NCBI GenBank assembly: GCA_050116575.1
Contig: JASFOJ010000006.1
Location: forward strand, 1 to 64,000
From: JAKEGK01 sp050116575
Lineage (GTDB): Bacteria; Pseudomonadota; Gammaproteobacteria; SZUA-152
Direction: 5' to 3'
DNA: 64,000 nucleotides
Part shown: positions 1 through 8,490 of the stretch, piece by piece
Numbering within the stretch: the first letter of the stretch is position 1
Layout of the letters: every line of letters starts with the position of its first letter
The notes under the pieces: generated by a model
What the model was told of the DNA's origin: nothing
The model's input: the letters and a program-made list of their open reading frames with translations, nothing else
Database searches by the model: none
Position numbers and translations under genes: made by a program

Positions 1-129
1 GCATGGTATCGTTGAACAATGACCACACCCGACAACCCAACGATAGCAAAACCCGTTATTGCTTAGAACACCCCGTAAAGGCGCGGATTAGACCGCACAA
101 TAGAGCATCAACAGGTTTATTAGCGTATG

Positions 130-161
130 TTTGAGGATTTTACCGGTGTGAAATCCTCAAA
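130..161. other. Perfect 11-bp stem-loop in the leading spacer
   Basis: Arms tttgaggattt (130-140) and aaatcctcaaa (151-161) are perfect inverted repeats around a 10-nt loop. No U-tract follows on either strand, so it is not a classic intrinsic terminator. It could be the end of a gene lying left of the window or a regulatory hairpin. The rest of 1-418 shows no convincing coding sequence. Confidence 0.3.
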
Positions 162-418
162 CTCCCCAGGGGTTAGCAGGAAAACACGCAATTTTACAGA
201 TAGATACTGAATCAATGATTCCCAACTACGCAATAACGGGGATAACGCACAAAAGCAGCTTTTTCAGCGATATGACATTGGCAACCGATGAATAAATGGG
301 AATCCGGCGCTAAAATTTCGGATATCGGCAGTCGATAGAACCTCTAATGGTTGTTACCATCGCTCGATCACGTGGATCTGATTAACACGAGAATCGCTCA
401 ACCCTGTATTGATAGACC

Positions 419-1165
419 ATGCGCTGGTTTAAAAAAAGCAAAGACAAGTCCTCCGGTAAACTGATTACGCTTAAGCGCCTGAAAACCACCGCGCGCTGGA
501 GCGGCCGTATACTGCTCGCCCTGTTTTTTGTGGAAATCGGTTTTATATGGGGCCTGATGCCTGACTGGGACGAATTCGCCAACGGCCCGATACCCAAATC
601 CCGCGCCATTAAAAAGTACGAATACCTACATACCGTCGACCCCTCAACGCCCCGTTTACACTGGAACCCGGTCAGCCTCGAATCGCTGCCTAAACACGTG
701 TCGCGGGCTGTCGTGGTTGCCGAAGACTCGCGTTTTTACCAACACAAGGGCCTGGATCAAAAAGCCATTGAGAAAGCCATCGAATATAATTTGTCAAAAG
801 GACGCATAGTCTATGGCGCCAGCACCATATCACAGCAGACCATTAAAAACCTTTTTCTGACCCGATCCCGCAACCCATTACGTAAACTGCATGAAGTCAT
901 ATTGACCTACATGATGGAACAAAATGTAGGGAAAAAACGCATCCTGGAAATTTATTTGAACATCGCGGAATTCGGCACCGGTATTTTCGGTGTCGATGCC
1001 GCGGCACATTATTACTTTGGTAAACCTGCGCGTTACCTGTCAATGGCTGAATCCATTGAACTGGCCGCCACGTTGCCCGCTCCCACCAAGCACAACCCGC
1101 GGACACGCACCCGCTTTTTTCAACGAAAGGTCAACAAGATATCCCGGCATATGGGTTATTACTGA
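419..1165 (+). CDS. mtgA: Monofunctional peptidoglycan transglycosylase MtgA
   Basis: Polymerises lipid II into glycan strands at the periplasmic face of the inner membrane. The 248 residues match the family length. One N-terminal membrane segment (about residues 27-47) is followed by a GT51 domain. Its conserved motifs are visible in order: EDSRFYQHKG with the presumed catalytic Glu at 102, GASTISQQ, the RKLHE stretch, and KKRILEIYLN. There is no transpeptidase domain, which separates it from class A penicillin-binding proteins. It appears to be a single-gene unit; the next gene starts about 200 bp downstream with its own ribosome binding site. Confidence 0.93.
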   Translation: MRWFKKSKDKSSGKLITLKRLKTTARWSGRILLALFFVEIGFIWGLMPDWDEFANGPIPKSRAIKKYEYLHTVDPSTPRLHWNPVSLESLPKHVSRAVVVAEDSRFYQHKGLDQKAIEKAIEYNLSKGRIVYGASTISQQTIKNLFLTRSRNPLRKLHEVILTYMMEQNVGKKRILEIYLNIAEFGTGIFGVDAAAHYYFGKPARYLSMAESIELAATLPAPTKHNPRTRTRFFQRKVNKISRHMGYY

Positions 1166-1373
1166 CAACCGGCGCCGGTTTTTGGCAATGCGATGCTTTG
1201 CTGTATGAAAAAGCAACTGCGCGCTGTGATACTTTTGTGATGTCTGCGTGAGGGTCGCGTTAATCTTGTCTTTCACAATTACCCCTGACTACGAACCGGG
1301 ACGCCATTCGCTTTGTTGCGCCCGCTGTTCGAAGCTTTTTTACCAACATTCACTAAATCCGACAGGGGGAATT

Positions 1374-2090
1374 ATGAAGAAAAAACCACTGCTCTGCCTT
1401 GTTTCCGGCGCTCTGTTTTCCATAATGGGCGCATCCGCCGCCAACGCGGCGCAATGGGACGTTACTGTCACCAACCTTACGCATGGTAACCACTTTACGC
1501 CGTTATTGATCACTGCCCATGGCGCCAGTGATCATGTATTTGAAGTGGGCACGGCCGCATCCAGCGACTTGCAGGCCATGGCCGAATGCGGTGATCTATC
1601 GGGACTTCTGGTCACCTATCCCGCCGACGATGATACGGTCGACAACCCGGCCGGCGGTCTTCTGGCACCCGGAGCCAGCGCTTCCACCATGCTGGACACT
1701 TCGATGACTGGTAATACCCATCTGTCCGTTGTTGCGATGGTATTGCCTACCAATGACGCCTTTGTGGGTCTGGATGCCCTGGAAGTACCTATGGCAGCCG
1801 GGACTTACACTTATTATCTCAACGCCTATGACGCCGGCACCGAGGCCAATAATGAATTGCTGGATACCAGCGGTTGTGCCACAAACATGCCCGGTATTCC
1901 CGGTGCTCCCGGTATGGACGCCGGTACCGGCGGTACCGGTGTTGCCGCCGCTGACAGCAATACCACGGTTCATGTGCACCGTGGCATTCTCGGTGACACT
2001 AATTCCACAGGCGGCATCAGCGACCTGGATAGTACGATTCACCGTTGGCAAAACCCGGTGGCTAAAGTTGTTATCACGGTTACGCCATAA
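1374..2090 (+). CDS. Exported spondin-domain protein
   Basis: A 238-residue secreted protein. The start chosen is the ATG at 1374, which has a purine-rich gacaggggga ahead of it and begins a clear signal peptide (Lys-rich start, hydrophobic core, cleavage near ANA). The mature part opens with WDVTVTNLTHG and continues with the features of bacterial Spondin_N proteins: LxxMAECGD, TNDAFVGLDAL, a YDAGTE(A/D)N segment, and a late HRW before the final strands. A short collagen-like Gly-X-Y run (GIPGAPGMD) lies near residue 180. Bacterial spondin-domain proteins have no firmly established role. The next gene is a paralogue 10 bp away, so the two are probably co-transcribed. Confidence 0.8.
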   Translation: MKKKPLLCLVSGALFSIMGASAANAAQWDVTVTNLTHGNHFTPLLITAHGASDHVFEVGTAASSDLQAMAECGDLSGLLVTYPADDDTVDNPAGGLLAPGASASTMLDTSMTGNTHLSVVAMVLPTNDAFVGLDALEVPMAAGTYTYYLNAYDAGTEANNELLDTSGCATNMPGIPGAPGMDAGTGGTGVAAADSNTTVHVHRGILGDTNSTGGISDLDSTIHRWQNPVAKVVITVTP

Positions 2091-2100
2091 GGAGGTTGCA

Positions 2101-2811
2101 ATGCGGCTAAATAACAATCTTCACATGATTAAACTGATCCTGTTACTGGCATTGACCATGGTAGCGACCGGATGCTCTCACAATGATGACAACAACACCA
2201 TGGCAATGTATGAAGTCACCGTTACCAATATTACCAATAATCAACCATTGGCACCGGTGGCGGTTATTGCCCACAACAGCGGGTATCAACCCTGGCACAG
2301 CGGCAGCGCTGCCAGTGACGGGTTGGAGATGCTGGCCGAAGGTGGCGATCCGTCGCAATTGGTGGCGGAAGCTGATATGGATACCGGCGTGGTTGCAACC
2401 GCAACATCGACCGGCGGACCATTTGTGCCAGGGACCGCTAAAACCATCACCATAGAAACGATGCCCGATACCGATTTACAGTTGAGTATCGCAACCATGC
2501 TGGTCAATACCAATGACGCCTTTGCCGGCGTTAATTCTCTGTCTATCGGTGATATGGCCATGGGCGATACAACGTCGATGATGGCGAAAGTGTACGATGC
2601 AGGTACCGAAGATAACACGGAAAGCGCGGCAACTATTCCCGGCCCTGCCGGTATGGGTGAAGGATTCAATGCAGCGCGTGACGATGTCAATTTTGTATCG
2701 ATCCATGCCGGTGTGGTGACTATTGATGATGGCTTGGCGACATCCGCGTTAGACGAGAGTCATCGTTGGCTGGGACCAGCCGCCGAGGTTAGCGTTACGC
2801 GGGTTCAATAA
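2101..2811 (+). CDS. Spondin-domain lipoprotein, paralogue of the preceding gene
   Basis: Starts at the ATG at 2101 behind a strong aaggagg. The 236-residue product has a lipoprotein signal peptide ending in a lipobox (VATGC), so the mature protein is probably lipid-anchored. It then repeats the architecture of its neighbour: YEVTVTNITNNQ, LEMLAEGGD, TNDAFAGVNSL, VYDAGTEDN, and a terminal SHRWLGPAAEV. It also keeps a short Gly-Pro segment (IPGPAGMGEG) at the place of the neighbour's collagen-like run. The pair looks like an old tandem duplication in which one copy is free in the periplasm or secreted and the other is membrane-attached. Confidence 0.8.
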   Translation: MRLNNNLHMIKLILLLALTMVATGCSHNDDNNTMAMYEVTVTNITNNQPLAPVAVIAHNSGYQPWHSGSAASDGLEMLAEGGDPSQLVAEADMDTGVVATATSTGGPFVPGTAKTITIETMPDTDLQLSIATMLVNTNDAFAGVNSLSIGDMAMGDTTSMMAKVYDAGTEDNTESAATIPGPAGMGEGFNAARDDVNFVSIHAGVVTIDDGLATSALDESHRWLGPAAEVSVTRVQ

Positions 2812-2885
2812 TAGCGCCTATTGATAAGAGTAGTAACGCTGGTGTGGAGCCTGGTTTGCGGGCGATAGAACCGTTTAACCTCGGT

Positions 2886-3283
2886 GATTGATCGCCTGCA
2901 AGCAGGCTCCTACGCCATCGATAGATTTGCGGAAAATCGTTATTCATACGATGCAATGTGCTTCGCTTATTGACACCCAACCCCATAATGAGACGCATTG
3001 GCAGGCTTTGACCACAAACCTGAGGAACTACCACCGGACTGGTTTCCGGTGTAGGAGCTTGCTTGCAAGCGATTGTAGTTGTTCCAGGCCGGGGATTGAT
3101 CGCCTGCACGGCAGGCTCCTACGCCATCGATAGGTTTGCGGAAAACCGTTATTCATAGGGTGCAATGCGCTTCGCTTATTGACACCTTACCCCATAATGA
3201 GACGCATTGGCAGGCTTTGACCACAAACCTGAGGGACTACCACCGGACTGGTTTCCGGTGTAGGAGCTTGCTTGCAAGCGATC
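2886..3283. repeat. Tandemly duplicated REP doublet (two units of about 190 bp)
   Basis: Unit 1 (2886-3073) and unit 2 (3094-3282) are nearly identical, with an offset of 208 then 209 bp caused by one inserted base in a hairpin loop. Each unit is bounded by inverted REP-type palindromes. The reverse-facing ones are at 2890-2913 and 3098-3122 (stem GCCTGC/GCAGGC). The forward-facing ones are at 3051-3073 and 3260-3283 (GTAGGAGC head, stem GCTTGC/GCAAGC). Head and hairpin resemble Pseudomonas REP sequences (GTAGGAGCnnGC...). Reading frames inside are shared by both units but look non-coding. It lies between the spondin genes and the convergent phosphatase gene. Confidence 0.85.
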
Positions 3284-3326
3284 GGACGTTAAGTTCTTTG
3301 CGGCGTGTATTTTTTCCACGCGGGTT

Positions 3327-4181
3327 TTATTGGTTTCGGCGAAACACGATGAACGATACATCATCGGGTTTGGAGGGAAAATCGGTATCTTCGTGGCGCA
3401 TGCGTTTGTTGCAAAGGTCAATCAGCTGGCGGCAGACTTTTTTCAATGAACCTTTGCGAATAATACTTACGATTTCCGATACTGTCAGGTTGTCAAATAA
3501 GCCATCGGTCGCCAGGATCACCGTATCATAACGGGACAACTGTAACGTGGGCCCGATTTCAATGCGCATCTCGGGATTGCCAACGTAATTGGACACCACG
3601 TGGCGGTCGTCGTGATGCAGGGCTTCCTGTTCGTTCAGCAAACCCGATTCCACCGCGTATCCCACCGGGGAATGGGAAATGGTCTGCAGTTTGATTTTAC
3701 CCCGCTGACCCACGACGAGGATCATCGAATCACCCACATGGTAGGGGCGCAGGATATTGTTACTGATTTCCACCGCGGCCGTGGTGGAACCGGCGCCAAC
3801 GCCCAGCTCATTGATATTTTCATTGGCCTGTTCAATACCGTTGAGCATGTAGTCACGGTAGCCAAACTCGGAAGGCTCGGCACTAACGAAGGCGCGTTGC
3901 AGGGATTCCACTACGATTTTCGATGCCTGATCACCGCAAGGCATCCCTCCCATACCGTCAGCGACCACCAACGCACAGGCGTTTTGATCCATATTAAAGA
4001 CCGCCGCTGAATCTTCATTGCTGGTGTCCTTTTCCGGCGACCGGCTTACATATACCCCGACCGTACCCGTCGTAATAGCATAGGTTTCGGCCACATCGTG
4101 CATATCACCGTTGGTATAAAGTTTTTCTGTTGTGGCTTCATCCACGGAAGCCCTTTGTCTGGTTTTTCCGTTTATTGCCAC
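3327..4181 (-). CDS. PP2C-family Ser/Thr protein phosphatase
   Basis: Metal-dependent protein phosphatase of 284 residues, predicted cytoplasmic. PP2C motifs appear in order: NED (55-57), VADGMGG (73-79) with the metal-binding Asp, GAGSTTAAVEI, VGDSMILV, LATDGLFDNL and PDDVSFIVF. About 40 residues of unassigned N-terminal sequence precede the domain. The start codon lies inside the 3' end of the upstream kinase gene (10-bp overlap), so the two are translationally coupled and probably oppose each other on the same substrates. Such pairs often accompany secretion or envelope systems, but none is seen nearby. Confidence 0.9.
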   Translation of the reverse strand: MAINGKTRQRASVDEATTEKLYTNGDMHDVAETYAITTGTVGVYVSRSPEKDTSNEDSAAVFNMDQNACALVVADGMGGMPCGDQASKIVVESLQRAFVSAEPSEFGYRDYMLNGIEQANENINELGVGAGSTTAAVEISNNILRPYHVGDSMILVVGQRGKIKLQTISHSPVGYAVESGLLNEQEALHHDDRHVVSNYVGNPEMRIEIGPTLQLSRYDTVILATDGLFDNLTVSEIVSIIRKGSLKKVCRQLIDLCNKRMRHEDTDFPSKPDDVSFIVFRRNQ

Positions 4182-4909
4182 TGCATGGTCTCGATGTATT
4201 CCCGGAGCTGTCCGGCGGTTTTGAACTTTTTGAAGATGAGCGAACTCTTCAGGCCGCAGATAATGGCTTTGATTTCCGGGGGTTGTTTGGCGTAATGCTT
4301 TTGCCCGCCAAGGGCGTCATAAAAAACACGAATCAGACTGACAACATCATGACGAATGTTTTCGTAGCGCGCCGCTCCCCAATAGTACATATCAATAAGT
4401 TTCAGCTCATAACTCAACCCGAAACGGCTGATAATAATATTGTCAGTGTGTAAATCACCGTGGTATTCGCGCATGTGATGAATGGTTTCGATGCCCTTGG
4501 CCAGGGCGTGCAACAAATGCAACGCCTGAAACGCTGACAGGCGTTTTCCCGGTTGCCGGTTAATAAACGCACTCAGCAATTCGCCTTCGATATAGTCTGA
4601 CACCAAAAACGTAATGGGAACGCTGCGGTACATTATGGTGTCCTGGGTAAAATACTGGATCAGGATGGGACAATGCCGCAATTTGTGAAGTTTTTGCGCA
4701 TAAAACTTGAAAGCCCTATTGTTGGGGTTGCGCTGCGGGAAAAAAAACTTGGCGGCCCGCTCGATATTGGTCAGTACCTCGCGGACCAGATAAACCTCTC
4801 CTTCCCAGCCTTCTCCCAGCTTGCTGATGACCTCATATTTTTTGGCCAGTACTCTGCCCGGCTGAAAGTCAAAGGAATCGATGACCAGTTTTTTCGTGGT
4901 TTTTGCCAT
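4172..4909 (-). CDS. Small Ser/Thr protein kinase with atypical DFG motif
   Basis: A 245-residue stand-alone kinase domain without membrane segment or sensor module. Visible elements are the glycine loop (GEGWEGEV, 32-39), the presumed ATP-anchoring Lys54 (AAK), a catalytic loop HGDLHTDN (150-157) with Asp152 and Asn157, and a metal-binding Asp173 in LIDMYYWG, where DFG has become DMY. The HGDLH form occurs in atypical bacterial kinases. The C-terminal lobe is short. It is the first gene of a two-gene unit with the PP2C phosphatase. Activity is likely since the key residues remain, but the substrate is unknown. Confidence 0.85.
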   Translation of the reverse strand: MAKTTKKLVIDSFDFQPGRVLAKKYEVISKLGEGWEGEVYLVREVLTNIERAAKFFFPQRNPNNRAFKFYAQKLHKLRHCPILIQYFTQDTIMYRSVPITFLVSDYIEGELLSAFINRQPGKRLSAFQALHLLHALAKGIETIHHMREYHGDLHTDNIIISRFGLSYELKLIDMYYWGAARYENIRHDVVSLIRVFYDALGGQKHYAKQPPEIKAIICGLKSSLIFKKFKTAGQLREYIETMQWQ

Positions 4910-5357
4910 ACGACCGTGTTTTACCCTGAAATCGATAATATTATTAACAACTTACTGCCCCCGGATTTTACGACAAGTATAGCCAATTTGCCGTAAAAAC
5001 CTACGATTCAGCGTAAAAACATGGATTTAACTGATTGATCGGGAATGACTCAGGGGCAGCGGCGCTGCAGAAAGGCACATATATATAGTGCCTTATCCCT
5101 GTGACGGCCAATTTTTACGATAGTTAAGGTGTTAGCACGATGCCGATCGCCTACGCAATTATTTTGGTGCATATAAACCCGCTACGGCAAACGCAGGCCC
5201 GCACCCTATCTCGTACAATAACTCCCGCTTACAATAATAAAGTCGTTCGCGATCTGCCAATATGGAACCAAACCGCTCGCGCTGTTATCTTTCGGCATTG
5301 GGACACCACAGACATTGGTTACCATTTAGTTAAAATACAAACAGTTACTCACATTTA
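4910..5357. other. Intergenic region between kinase and DUF3025 genes
   Basis: Divergent spacer. It contains small hairpins (gcagc-ggc-gctgc near 5057-5069, and an AT-filled dyad aaggcac/gtgcctt at 5072-5094). A frame of 73 codons (5140-5361) lacks a ribosome binding site and any recognisable motif. Promoters for the kinase unit and for DUF3025 should lie here, but none is clear. Confidence 0.3.
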
Positions 5358-6215
5358 TTGAATCATTTTATGATCACCGGCAGCCTGGACAAATGGGATC
5401 CCCACTTCTTGCAGCGCCACCCTGCCTTCTGGCCACTGCAACCTTTTGCAGGCGATTTTGTGCAGGCACACGCACGGTGGCCCGGTTTGGCCGACTTCCA
5501 GCGGTTCTTTGAACAGGGTGTGGAAACGCATTGCTCGGCTAATAACCAACCCCTGACATTTGTGGCACAGGGCGCCAGGCCGCAACGCTTCGAAGACGGT
5601 TATGAACCCCGTATATATTTACAGGGGGAAATCCAGACACGGCTCAACAACTGGCACGATTTCTTTCAGGTCATGGTCTGGCGCATGTTCCCGACAACCA
5701 AGGTGTTGCTGAATAAACTACATCATGACGCCATCAAACAGCGACTCGACAACTGCCCCAACCAAACGCAGCGCAGTACCAGGGAGAACATGCTTACCCA
5801 GTTTGATGAATGTGGGGCGGTAGTCCTGGCTTCCGACCCCGGTCTGCTGGCATTGATCAGGGAATTTCAATGGAAATCCCTGTTTTGGCAACGGCGAAAC
5901 GAGCTTGCCGGCAAATTAAAATGCATCGTTTTCGGTCATGCCATCTACGAAAAACTGCTGCACCCGTATATCGGCATGACGGCCCATAGCGTGTTACTAC
6001 CCGTGGCGCAGGATCTTCTGGAACAATCCACGCAAGTCATCGTGGCCGAAACAGACAAATTGTTAACGGGGATTTTTTCAGACCCGCATACCGTGCGTTC
6101 GCCACAGGACCTGTTTCCCTTCCCTCTTCTTGGATTACCCGATTGGGCCGCCAATTCCTCGGAAGCTTTTTACGACGATACCGGTTACTTCCGTCCGCGG
6201 CGACACAACCGCTAA
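5358..6215 (+). CDS. DUF3025 family protein
   Basis: Cytoplasmic protein of about 285 residues with no signal peptide. It carries the signature of the proteobacterial DUF3025 family, above all NNWHDFFQVMVWRMFPTTK followed by LNKLHHDA. A second conserved part, CIVFGHAIYEKLLHPYIGMT, follows near residue 190, and the C-terminus is rich in Pro and aromatic residues. No biochemical role is established for the family. The frame opens with TTG at 5358; ATG at 5370 is an alternative start, and neither has a good Shine-Dalgarno sequence. Confidence 0.85.
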   Translation: MNHFMITGSLDKWDPHFLQRHPAFWPLQPFAGDFVQAHARWPGLADFQRFFEQGVETHCSANNQPLTFVAQGARPQRFEDGYEPRIYLQGEIQTRLNNWHDFFQVMVWRMFPTTKVLLNKLHHDAIKQRLDNCPNQTQRSTRENMLTQFDECGAVVLASDPGLLALIREFQWKSLFWQRRNELAGKLKCIVFGHAIYEKLLHPYIGMTAHSVLLPVAQDLLEQSTQVIVAETDKLLTGIFSDPHTVRSPQDLFPFPLLGLPDWAANSSEAFYDDTGYFRPRRHNR

Positions 6216-6353
6216 TTACAACTGGTTCACTGTTTCGCAGCCACAGCCGCCTATGATTGATTTTCTGTGATTGTATTCACAGCACACCGGTCTCCAATCC
6301 ATTTTAATTAGCCCCAACAATAATATTTATCCTCCACAAGCAAAGGGACATGT

Positions 6354-7604
6354 GTGATGATCAAAGGCAAACTCAAGGCTGTAAAGTCAGACGCTGTATG
6401 GCAAAAAATCTATAAAATTTCACAACTTTTTCCAACCGGTTATGCCGCTGGTGTGGCCGTTATCGCATTCCTTGGATACGCCTACCTGCTGCTGTTCCCC
6501 CTTTTACTCATTGCCGGCATCTGGCAAATCGTGACATTCCCTTTGCAGGATCACGTCGCTGGCTCGGAGGTGACTTTTATTCTGTTCTGGGCGGGGATCA
6601 CCGCGTTGGCGGGCAGCGTAACCGCGCACCTGATCAAGCTGCGGTTCCAGAAAATCGAAGGCATTGCCGTCGATCCGCATATGGCAAACAAACTTTATCG
6701 TCTGTTGGATAAAATCAACGTCCAGATGTCCGTTCCACATATTGACCGCATCGTGGTCACGGAACAATTGTCGCTGGACCTGGTAAAAACACCGGTGGTG
6801 TCTTTTCCGGTCTGGTCCAGCAATACGCTGGTTATCGGACTACCGTTAATGCAGTGCCTGTCGCCGGAATACTTCGAATGCGCCGTTACCCGCAAACTGC
6901 TGCAATACAGCAAACAGCACCATTGGTTCATCAAGTGGTTATATCAACTGCGTATGGCCTGGACGCTGCACTTGCAGGCAGCGTCCGCCAACGTGACGTT
7001 CAATAATTTTCTGCTATTGCTGTTCTTCCGCGCCTATGCGCCATTTTACCGGCGTGTCTCCACGCCGGTTGCGCACCGTTGCGAACTGGAAGCGGACAAA
7101 GACACGCTGGAACTGATAAACGACGAGGATCTGCTACAAACCATTGAAACCGTGATTGTCACCAAGATTTTTCTTGATCAGCAATACTGGCCCAAAATCG
7201 AGAAAATGCTGCTGGATAATTCCCTACAGCGTATCCAGCCCTACACAAAGCTGGAGGATATACTTAAAGGCGGACTCAACACCAAGAACACCAAACGATG
7301 GCTCGATACCATTTATACCCATGAACCCCGGCGCATCAACGCGGTTCCCGGCTTACGCGACCGAATGCAGAATATCGGCCGCAGCCGCATTCGAATCCCG
7401 GAAAAAATCACCGAATCCGCGGCGCATTACTATCTCGACAAGAACTATCCGAGCATTGTAGCGGGGATTAATCGAATGTGGCAGCAACGCTGTAATCGGC
7501 CGAATACCTCATCGGCAGGTTCAGCGGCAACGCAAAACGTCACGACGATTCCCGGTGCACCCGGGGGGTCGTCGACACACCTGTCAGGCAACCTGTTTCA
7601 CTAA
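6354..7604 (+). CDS. M48-like membrane protein lacking the zinc-binding HExxH
   Basis: A 416-residue protein with two strong N-terminal membrane segments (about 32-60 and 72-95), then a region laid out like M48 metallopeptidases: a KIN-type segment (about 120), a strand TLVIGLPLMQCLSPEYFECAV, and later an ELEADKDTLEL (244-254) matching the third zinc ligand of the family. The place where HExxH should be reads RKLLQ (180-184), so both His ligands and the catalytic Glu are absent. It is probably a catalytically dead relative. The C-terminus (about 380-416) is low-complexity Ser/Thr/Gly. Start is GTG 6354 or ATG 6357. The downstream gene is convergent. Confidence 0.75.
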   Translation: MMIKGKLKAVKSDAVWQKIYKISQLFPTGYAAGVAVIAFLGYAYLLLFPLLLIAGIWQIVTFPLQDHVAGSEVTFILFWAGITALAGSVTAHLIKLRFQKIEGIAVDPHMANKLYRLLDKINVQMSVPHIDRIVVTEQLSLDLVKTPVVSFPVWSSNTLVIGLPLMQCLSPEYFECAVTRKLLQYSKQHHWFIKWLYQLRMAWTLHLQAASANVTFNNFLLLLFFRAYAPFYRRVSTPVAHRCELEADKDTLELINDEDLLQTIETVIVTKIFLDQQYWPKIEKMLLDNSLQRIQPYTKLEDILKGGLNTKNTKRWLDTIYTHEPRRINAVPGLRDRMQNIGRSRIRIPEKITESAAHYYLDKNYPSIVAGINRMWQQRCNRPNTSSAGSAATQNVTTIPGAPGGSSTHLSGNLFH

Positions 7605-7649
7605 CACCCTCACTCAAGGAAAAGTTACTCTCGTCTCGGACATGGACGT

Positions 7650-8276
7650 CTATTTTTTCGGTACCACGATCGTTAACACGCCGTCCTTATAGTCGGTTTT
7701 CATTTTTTCCGGGACAACCGGCTCGGGCAATGTTATTGTCCGCTTGAACTGCCCAAAGAAACGCTCACTGCGCAGCATATTCCCGCTATTGTTCCCATTT
7801 TGCTGTTTATTGGATTTGCGGGTTGTCGCTGATATATGCAATTGGTTACCGTCCAACTTGACGTTAATATTCGACTCATCGGCCCCCGGAATGTCCACGG
7901 TAATGACGTAACGGTCATCCTGGTCCTGCATGTCCACGTTGGGCGCGAACGTGAAGCCACCGTTTAAGTCGTTGAAGTTGGGGTTGACCTGCAACTGGGA
8001 GCGCATATCACCAAATATTTTATTCATTTCATTTTGCATGCGTTGCATTTCTTCAAAGGGGTTCCAGTCATCACTAAATGGATCACCTTTGGGGAGCTTA
8101 GGCAATTTTGCCGACGGCGCCGGTGCATTTGACGACGGGGGCTGTTGCAGTGCCTGGACATCTGAGCGCCCGCCCAGTTGTTCCACTTGCCTGGACAGGT
8201 TATAGGTATAAAACGCCTGAGCGGCGATGACGAGAATCAATACCGCGCCGATGGCGATGATCGCTTTATTATTCAT
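7650..8276 (-). CDS. Membrane-anchored small heat-shock protein (Hsp20/alpha-crystallin)
   Basis: Start chosen at the ATG at 8276, preceded by a good gcaggag, which gives 208 residues. One N-terminal membrane segment (about residues 5-24) is followed by a Pro-rich linker, an NPFEEMQRMQNEM helix and a C-terminal alpha-crystallin domain. Typical Hsp20 features are the PNVDMQDQDDRYVITVDIPG opening, a SERFFGQFKRTITLP segment and the closing DYKDGVLTIVVPKK. Most Hsp20 proteins are soluble oligomers. This one should hold the chaperone domain on the periplasmic face of the inner membrane, inferred from the uncleaved-looking anchor. Confidence 0.85.
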   Translation of the reverse strand: MNNKAIIAIGAVLILVIAAQAFYTYNLSRQVEQLGGRSDVQALQQPPSSNAPAPSAKLPKLPKGDPFSDDWNPFEEMQRMQNEMNKIFGDMRSQLQVNPNFNDLNGGFTFAPNVDMQDQDDRYVITVDIPGADESNINVKLDGNQLHISATTRKSNKQQNGNNSGNMLRSERFFGQFKRTITLPEPVVPEKMKTDYKDGVLTIVVPKK

Positions 8277-8490
8277 CTTCAACTCCTGCATACTTAACCG
8301 GAATGAGACATACACCTAATTTCTTTACGGAAAATAGCGTTTACTGAAAAAATTTCAAGTACTGGCCTGATAGGTTCTATAAAATTACCGTTGCCACGAC
8401 TATCATTAGTCACATTACTCAAAACGATACGGCAGTTGCTGCAGCCAACGGCGCAGTAACACCTTTCGATCAATCATCAAAGGATCCACT

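Noticed and set aside
2888..3531. Two similar plus-strand frames sharing the same internal peptide
   Set aside because: They arise from the duplicated REP units and overlap the phosphatase gene; the shared peptide reflects DNA duplication, not a gene family.
5140..5361. Frame of 73 codons before the DUF3025 gene
   Set aside because: No ribosome binding site, no motif, and composition unlike coding sequence.
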